45,946 nucleotides of DNA from Candidatus Eisenbergiella intestinipullorum (GTDB lineage: Bacteria > Bacillota > Clostridia > Lachnospirales > Lachnospiraceae), in contig DWWH01000045.1 of NCBI GenBank assembly GCA_019119815.1, positions 1 to 45,946 of the forward strand, read 5' to 3'. Under the pieces are notes generated by a model. It ran no database searches and had not been told where the DNA came from. It was given only the letters and a program-made list of their open reading frames with translations. Below, piece after piece: positions 41,264-45,946 of this stretch (within the stretch, counting starts at the first letter, position 1; every line of letters starts with the position of its first letter). The position numbers and the translations under genes are program-made.

Positions 41264-42505
41264 ATGAAATTTCAACTCACCAAACTGGAAAAAAGCTGGA
41301 TCCTCTATGACATCGGGAATTCCGCCTTTACCCTGATGGTCTCCACCATCATCCCCATCTATTTCAACTCGCTGGCAGAAAGCGCCGGCATCTCCTCCGT
41401 GGATTATCTGGCGAGCTGGGGCTATGCCGCCAGCATCGCCACGCTTCTGGTGGTCCTTTCCGGACCGGTCCTCGGGACGCTGGCTGATCAGAAGGGCTAC
41501 AAAAAGAAGCTGTTTCTTGCCGCTCTCCTTCTGGGTGTGATCTGCTGTGTCCTGCTCGGCTTCGTGCATGACTGGCTGTTCTTTCTTGTCCTGTTCGTCA
41601 TCGCCCGTGTGGGCTATTCCGTCAGCCTGATCTTCTACGATTCCATGCTGCCGGATGTTTCCTCACCGGAGCGGGTGGATCGGGTCTCCTCCTACGGCTA
41701 TGGACTGGGCTACATCGGAAGCTGCATTCCCTTTGCCGCCTGTCTGGTCCTGGTGCTGGGCGCGGATGCGTTCGGCCTCACCCTTTCCTCAGCCATGCTG
41801 CTCGCCTTTCTGATCGTCGCGGTCTGGTGGTTCGCCGTTTCCTGTCCGCTCCTGAAGCTGTACCGGCAGAAGCATTATTCCGAAAGCGGGACAAGGTCCG
41901 CCGTCGCCGGAAGCTTCCAGCGCCTGGGGAATACCTTCCGAAGCATCAAAAAAGAAAAGAAGACCTTCCTGTTCCTTCTGGCCTTCTTTTTCTACATTGA
42001 CGGCGTCTACGCCATCATTGACATGGCGACCGCCTATGGGACAGCCCTGGGCCTGGATACCACGGGGCTCCTCATCGCCCTTCTGGTCACCCAGATCGTC
42101 GCTTTTCCCTTCTCTTTCCTGTTCGGCCGTCTGTCCGGAAAGCATGCGCCGGAAAAGCTGATCATGATCTGCATCCTGGCTTATCTCGGCATCACCGTGT
42201 TTGCGCTGTTCATGTCCACCCAGCTGCACTTCTGGATCCTGGCGGTCTGCGTCGGCATGTTCCAGGGCGGTATTCAGGCTCTGTCCCGCTCCTATTTCAC
42301 GAAGATCATCCCGGCAGAGAGATCCGGCGAATACTTCGGCATCATGGACATCTGCGGCAAAGGCGCTTCCTTCATCGGCACCACTCTGATCGGCATCGTC
42401 AGTCAGCTGACCGGAAGCGTCAACCGGGGGATCGGCGTTCTGATCATCACCTTTGCCGTCGGCCTCGTCCTGTTCGCCAGAGCCTCTTCTCTGAAGGACG
42501 CCTGA
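41264..42505 (+). CDS. MFS transporter, UMF1 (Atg22-like) family
   Basis: 413-residue integral membrane protein with about twelve helices. WILYDIGNSAFTLMVSTIIP at the N-terminus is characteristic of the UMF1 family (relatives of yeast vacuolar amino acid exporter Atg22), as are DQKGYKKKL, FYDSMLPDV and FGIMDICGKGASFIG. Substrate in bacteria unknown. GGAG precedes the ATG. Probably cotranscribed with the phospholipase C-like gene; a strong terminator follows. Confidence 0.92.
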   Translation: MKFQLTKLEKSWILYDIGNSAFTLMVSTIIPIYFNSLAESAGISSVDYLASWGYAASIATLLVVLSGPVLGTLADQKGYKKKLFLAALLLGVICCVLLGFVHDWLFFLVLFVIARVGYSVSLIFYDSMLPDVSSPERVDRVSSYGYGLGYIGSCIPFAACLVLVLGADAFGLTLSSAMLLAFLIVAVWWFAVSCPLLKLYRQKHYSESGTRSAVAGSFQRLGNTFRSIKKEKKTFLFLLAFFFYIDGVYAIIDMATAYGTALGLDTTGLLIALLVTQIVAFPFSFLFGRLSGKHAPEKLIMICILAYLGITVFALFMSTQLHFWILAVCVGMFQGGIQALSRSYFTKIIPAERSGEYFGIMDICGKGASFIGTTLIGIVSQLTGSVNRGIGVLIITFAVGLVLFARASSLKDA

Positions 42506-42529
42506 AAACATGTGCCGCCAGGCGCACGC

Positions 42530-42576
42530 AAAACGGACGGGAGAGGAATTTTCCCTTTTCCTCTCCCGTCCGTTTT
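42530..42576 (+). terminator. Strong bidirectional terminator between the MFS and phosphoribosyltransferase-like genes
   Basis: Perfect 19-bp stem (AAAACGGACGGGAGAGGAA and its complement) around a 9-base loop, flanked by A- and T-runs. It serves the plus-strand MFS gene and the convergent minus-strand gene. Confidence 0.85.
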
Positions 42577-42615
42577 CTGTTGGATCAGACCGTTGTTTCG
42601 CTGCAGTTCCGACCG

Positions 42616-43257
42616 TTACAGCCTGGAATAGCCATATCCGTTCACCATGGCGTCCAGCTTCTGCCTTGCCTTGCAGAACGGGCAGTTGTGTACCTCATAG
42701 GCCTGATAGCCGGGCACGTCGCTGGTATCAAACATGGACTGCACCGGAATGCCGTTGATGGATTTTACCGCGCTGAACACGGAAAAGATGGCCTGGATCC
42801 TTCCGCCGTAATAGTCGATGCACTCCAGGCTTCTGCGCAGCGTCATCCCTGTGGTAGTGGTAGCGAGCAGCAGGATGATGTTCTTGTCCCGGATCGAGCC
42901 CACCAGATTGTCGCGGAAGATCATCTGGTTGTTCATGTTGAATTCCGGCGTCACCACATAAACCGTATTGTGCATGTTCATGGAAGGGAAGTTCCCCCTC
43001 TCCAGCTCTTCCGCCACATAAGCCCCGATCACCTCACAGCCGTCCAGGCAGCAGACCGTATCCACCACCGTTTCCACCGGCAGTCTCTGTACGAAAGCCT
43101 TTCCCACCGCGGCCGCCTCCGAGCGTCTGGTCTTCAGCCCCGTCATGTCCACATAATAATTGACATGGGAATGGCTGGTGGCAAAATGTCCCGGGATCGC
43201 CCGCAGAATGATATTGTTTCCTGCCTTTGAGTAGAACTTCATCACCTTGTTTTCCAT
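42616..43257 (-). CDS. Phosphoribosyltransferase-like protein (orotate PRTase-related)
   Basis: 213 residues with a PRTase-like core: a helical N-terminus, YVDMTGLKTR, then strand-loop NIILLLATTTTGMTLRRSLE where the PRPP-binding loop belongs. The acidic pair that normally precedes TTG (as in VDDVxTTG) is absent, so PRPP chemistry is doubtful. A C-terminal CPFC may bind metal with other residues. It is found alone in Clostridia as a conserved uncharacterised relative of PyrE, and is unlikely to be the pathway enzyme. GAGGT seven bases upstream supports the start. Confidence 0.72.
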   Translation of the reverse strand: MENKVMKFYSKAGNNIILRAIPGHFATSHSHVNYYVDMTGLKTRRSEAAAVGKAFVQRLPVETVVDTVCCLDGCEVIGAYVAEELERGNFPSMNMHNTVYVVTPEFNMNNQMIFRDNLVGSIRDKNIILLLATTTTGMTLRRSLECIDYYGGRIQAIFSVFSAVKSINGIPVQSMFDTSDVPGYQAYEVHNCPFCKARQKLDAMVNGYGYSRL

Positions 43258-43370
43258 ACCCTTTACCTCTCCCTTTCCGCATCCGAGCAGAGGCTTCCTC
43301 CGGCCAGCTTCCTTTCCGCAGGCTCTCCGCCGCTCCGATGCCCTTTGCCGAACGTTTCCTGATAAGTTTC

Positions 43371-43399
43371 ATTATATCTGCTTTGCGCAGTTTTTACAA
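43371..43399 (-). promoter_or_regulatory. Sigma-A-type promoter of the phosphoribosyltransferase-like gene
   Basis: Minus strand TTGTAA (43394-43399), 17-base spacer, TATAAT (43371-43376). Confidence 0.75.
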
Positions 43400-43483
43400 C
43401 TTTTTCTTTCTTTTCCGGATTTTTATGTGAATTCTGCCCTTTCCGGTTCCGCATCTTTTCATTCCATTTTTCCCCGGATGCGC

Positions 43484-43489
43484 TATAAT
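43484..43489 (+). promoter_or_regulatory. -10 element of the aminopeptidase gene
   Basis: TATAAT at 43484-43489 with a poor -35 (TTCCAT, 16-base spacer). About 67-nt leader before the start at 43563. Confidence 0.5.
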
Positions 43490-43562
43490 AATGGAGAATG
43501 ACGGGCCGCCGCATCCTGCGGGCATTCCCGTCCGGAATCTGATCGTCTCTAAGGAGGATACA

Positions 43563-44651
43563 ATGGACAAGATCTATAGCGCCCGGCTGGACCGGGTCTG
43601 TGAAGAATTGAAAAGGGCAGGGCTTACGCAGATGATCGTAAGCGATCCGCTGAGCATCCGGTATCTGACCGGCGTATGGGTACAGCCCTATGAGCGTCTG
43701 TACGCTCTGTATGTGCGCACGGACGGAAAGCACTGCTTCTTTCTGAACAATCTGTTTGTGATCCCGCAGGTGGACCTGGACACGCTGTGGATGTCCGATA
43801 CGGATGACTGCATCGGCATGGTGGCCGCCCATATCGCAGGCTACGGTGCGGACGCTCCTCTCGGCATCGACAAAAGCTGGTCCGCAGGCTTTCTGCTGGG
43901 TCTGATGGAGAAAAACCCGCAGGCAAAATATGTGAACGCTTCCTGCTGTGTGGATCGGGTCCGTTCCATCAAGGACGCCTTTGAGCAGGAAAAAATGCGG
44001 GAATCCTCCCGGATCAACGACGCCTGCATGGAAAAGATCGCCGCCTTTATCAAAGAAGGGATGACGGAAAAGGAATGCGCCGATCAGGTCCGGGCGCTGT
44101 ACCGGCAGGCCGGCTGCCCGGAGGGCTTCGACACCATCCTCTCCTTCGGCCCCAATGCGGCGGATCCGCATCATGAACCGGACGATACCCGCCTGAAGGC
44201 CGGGGACTGCATTGTGGTCGACATGGGCTGCGTCAAGGACGGCTACTGCTCCGATATGACACGCACCTTTTTCTGCAAAAACGCCCCGGAGGAATATGCC
44301 GCCATCCATGACCTGGTGCGCCGGGCCAATGAAAAGGCAGAAAGCATCATCCGTCCCGGCGTGCGCTTCTGCGACATCGACCGGGCGGCGCGGGATCTGA
44401 TCACGGAAGCCGGCTACGGACCTTACTTCAATCACCGGCTCGGGCACTCCATCGGCCTGCAGGACCACGAGCCCGGAGACGTGAGTTCTGCAAATACCGC
44501 CTGTGTGGAGGAAGGCATGACCTTTTCCATCGAGCCCGGCGTCTATCTGCCCGGGAAGTTCGGCGTACGGGTGGAGGATCTGGTGCTGGTGACAAAGGAC
44601 GGCTGTGAGGTATTAAACCACGTGGACAAGCACTGGAGGCTGATCGGCTGA
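43563..44651 (+). CDS. M24 family Xaa-Pro aminopeptidase
   Basis: 362-residue creatinase-fold dipeptidase/aminopeptidase that removes N-terminal residues before proline; cytoplasmic, two-metal. N-terminal creatinase domain (1-130), then the metallopeptidase with ligands in VVDMGC, YCSDMTRTF, RLGHSIGL, SIEPGVYLP and VRVEDLVLV. AAGGAGGATACA directly before the ATG fixes the start; the in-frame ATG at 43491 is upstream of any signal. Monocistronic. Confidence 0.94.
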   Translation: MDKIYSARLDRVCEELKRAGLTQMIVSDPLSIRYLTGVWVQPYERLYALYVRTDGKHCFFLNNLFVIPQVDLDTLWMSDTDDCIGMVAAHIAGYGADAPLGIDKSWSAGFLLGLMEKNPQAKYVNASCCVDRVRSIKDAFEQEKMRESSRINDACMEKIAAFIKEGMTEKECADQVRALYRQAGCPEGFDTILSFGPNAADPHHEPDDTRLKAGDCIVVDMGCVKDGYCSDMTRTFFCKNAPEEYAAIHDLVRRANEKAESIIRPGVRFCDIDRAARDLITEAGYGPYFNHRLGHSIGLQDHEPGDVSSANTACVEEGMTFSIEPGVYLPGKFGVRVEDLVLVTKDGCEVLNHVDKHWRLIG

Positions 44652-44730
44652 TGCGCTCTGCCCCTGCGCCTTCACGGCGGAGCGCTTGATTCGCGGAGGG
44701 TTTCCTTATCCTGCCGAAGAAAGCGCGAAA

Positions 44731-44783
44731 AATGCCCTGACGGGGATGCCGCTTTGCGGCTGCCCGTCAGGGCATTTTTTTTT
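44731..44783 (+). terminator. Rho-independent terminator of the aminopeptidase gene
   Basis: AATGCCCTGACGGG pairs with CCCGTCAGGGCATT around a loop that itself forms GCCGC/GCGGC, followed by nine T. Confidence 0.9.
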
Positions 44784-44873
44784 CTTAATCTGCTTTTCTC
44801 TTCCTGCAGCCTTCGCCGGGCCTGCAGCCGGCAATCGTTCCCGGCCGTCAGCCGGAGGCCGGGCGGCAGATCG

Positions 44874-45809
44874 TCACCTTGTAACCTGGACAGACAGCTT
44901 ATCCCCGTCCACCTTCAGCTCATCGATCCTGGCGCAGCGGGTATCTTCCGCCGGCGTTTCGTCCGTGATGTCTCTTCCATGGTATACGATGTAGTATTTT
45001 CCGTTATCGTACAGGACGCTGTTGTGCCCCATGCCTTCCACGAAATCATTCCTGGAGATCAGCGGCGCATAGGTATGATCGTCCGGATATTTCTTCCAGT
45101 CGAGCGTCCGCAGATCCGCGTCCGGCGCGCCGTGCGCCACGCTGTAGCCGATGAAATAGGTGGGATTCTGGTGGCAGGCTCCCGAATACATCAGGAAATG
45201 CGTCTCTCCCACGCAGAAGTAAAACGCGCCTTCGATGGTATGCCAGTGCTCTCCCTTTTTGAAGCGGTCCCTCTGATAGATCTCCTCATCCATCGTGGGG
45301 CGGACGACACAGACCGGCTTTCCTTCCAGCGTAAGAGGATCCTTCATCTTGTCGCAGACGATCACGGTCCCTACCCGTTCGGCATCGGTCACGTTCTGGC
45401 AGTAGAAGAAATAGAGGCCGGAAGGCGTCAGCACCGTATGCGGGTCGATGGAAAACGGAGGCAGCAGGTCCTTCACCTTACGGAACGGTCCATGCGGAGA
45501 ATCCGAAATAGCCACGCGCATGGTCTGTCCGTGTTCGTCGTTGCTGTCCGCATCCATGCTGGAATAATACATATAATAGGTCCCGTCCAGCTCCAGCACA
45601 CAGGGAGCCCAGCAGTTCTTCTGCCCCGTCATGTCCAGGCAGACGCCCTCATACTCCCATCCGTCCATCAGATGATCGCTGCTGTAAAGCTGCGGGCCCG
45701 CAGGGCCGGTCGCATAAATATAATACCTGCCATCCTTTGCCCGGATCATATAAGGATCCGGCTGTCCCAGAGGCGCCGTATCGCCCGGTTTTCTCTTATA
45801 AAGCTTCAT
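44874..45809 (-). CDS. Glycoside hydrolase family 43 protein
   Basis: 311-residue five-bladed beta-propeller glycosidase, typically acting on beta-xylosides or alpha-arabinosides. QPDPYMIRAKDGRYYIYAT carries the catalytic base Asp, FSIDPHTVL the pKa-modulating Asp, and TIEGAFYF the acid Glu. No signal peptide, so it probably cleaves imported oligosaccharides. GGAGGTGAAAA upstream supports the start. It is preceded by the hairpin chain at 45849-45946; its upstream neighbour is outside the window. Confidence 0.92.
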   Translation of the reverse strand: MKLYKRKPGDTAPLGQPDPYMIRAKDGRYYIYATGPAGPQLYSSDHLMDGWEYEGVCLDMTGQKNCWAPCVLELDGTYYMYYSSMDADSNDEHGQTMRVAISDSPHGPFRKVKDLLPPFSIDPHTVLTPSGLYFFYCQNVTDAERVGTVIVCDKMKDPLTLEGKPVCVVRPTMDEEIYQRDRFKKGEHWHTIEGAFYFCVGETHFLMYSGACHQNPTYFIGYSVAHGAPDADLRTLDWKKYPDDHTYAPLISRNDFVEGMGHNSVLYDNGKYYIVYHGRDITDETPAEDTRCARIDELKVDGDKLSVQVTR

Positions 45810-45848
45810 TTTTCACCTCCATGCCGAAGCGTTCTACGCTGAGGCCGC

Positions 45849-45946
45849 GAGGAGAAATCACGCATGTGATTTCTCCTCTGCGATCACAGCAGTTTTGTGC
45901 TTCGGCGCAAAACTGCCGATTGAAAAATAAGCCATCAGGCTTATTT
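45849..45946 (-). repeat. Chain of hairpins upstream of the GH43 gene (continues past the window)
   Basis: Three successive stem-loops: a perfect 13-bp stem with GCAT loop (45849-45878), a 12-bp stem with TTCG loop and one wobble (45889-45916), and a 9-bp perfect stem AAATAAGCC/GGCTTATTT (45925-45946) at the window edge. It lies 40 bases before the GH43 start. It resembles the hairpin chains at 3600-3701 and 32055-32157 in layout, not in sequence. Confidence 0.75.

Overview
The window reads as chromosomal DNA of a monoderm Clostridia, most likely a Lachnospiraceae-type bacterium. The reasons are AAGGAGG-type ribosome binding sites in front of nearly every gene, a Firmicutes-style rho-rpmE pair with a zinc-type L31, a DUF4364 protein, a KDPG aldolase fused to a VOC domain, and mid-50s GC with AT-rich promoters. 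The genus cannot be fixed from sequence reading alone.

Left flank (1-9.1 kb): rpmE (cut by the window edge) behind a structured leader, rho, a 2-keto-3-deoxygluconate kinase/KDPG aldolase operon transcribed leftward, a divergent malic enzyme overlapping a TIGR01212 radical SAM gene, a DUF4364 protein, and rarA.

Centre (9.2-31.7 kb): about 22.5 kb on the minus strand, 21 tightly packed and often overlapping genes, probably one transcript. I read it as a contractile-injection-system (CIS) locus. In order of transcription it encodes a membrane VWA protein, a long sheath-like protein, two paralogous Hcp-like tube proteins, a J-domain protein, two FHA proteins, two PP2C-like proteins that have lost metal-binding residues, an Hsp70/actin-fold ATPase, three unrecognised proteins in baseplate position, two VgrG-like spike proteins, a pentapeptide-repeat protein, a small unknown, a DUF4280 PAAR-like tip, a third VgrG with a Gly/Ala-rich C-terminal extension, and two DUF4176 proteins. 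No ClpV-type AAA+ ATPase, TssJLM membrane complex, gp25-like protein, tape measure, holin or lysin is visible. The locus is therefore neither a canonical type VI system nor an obvious prophage or tailocin. It combines spike, tube and sheath parts with phospho-signalling-like and chaperone parts, and is the most interesting object here.

A 470-bp region (31.7-32.17 kb) separates the CIS operon from a divergent operon encoding a GPP34 (GOLPH3-like) protein, a miniature MerR protein and a 77-residue unknown. It holds a 22-bp palindrome, a sigma-A-like promoter for the GPP34 operon, and two 37-bp direct repeats that duplicate a ribosome binding site, with hairpins between them.

Right flank (33.4-45.9 kb): cyclopropane fatty acid synthase with its own promoter, an alpha/beta hydrolase/DUF3237 pair, a two-gene ABC exporter, a zinc-dependent phospholipase C-like protein, a UMF1-type MFS protein, a phosphoribosyltransferase-like protein, an M24 aminopeptidase, and a GH43 glycosidase whose leader is a chain of hairpins running off the window.

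A recurrent theme outside the CIS is chains of perfect stem-loops placed before a ribosome binding site (3600-3701, 32055-32157, 45849-45946).
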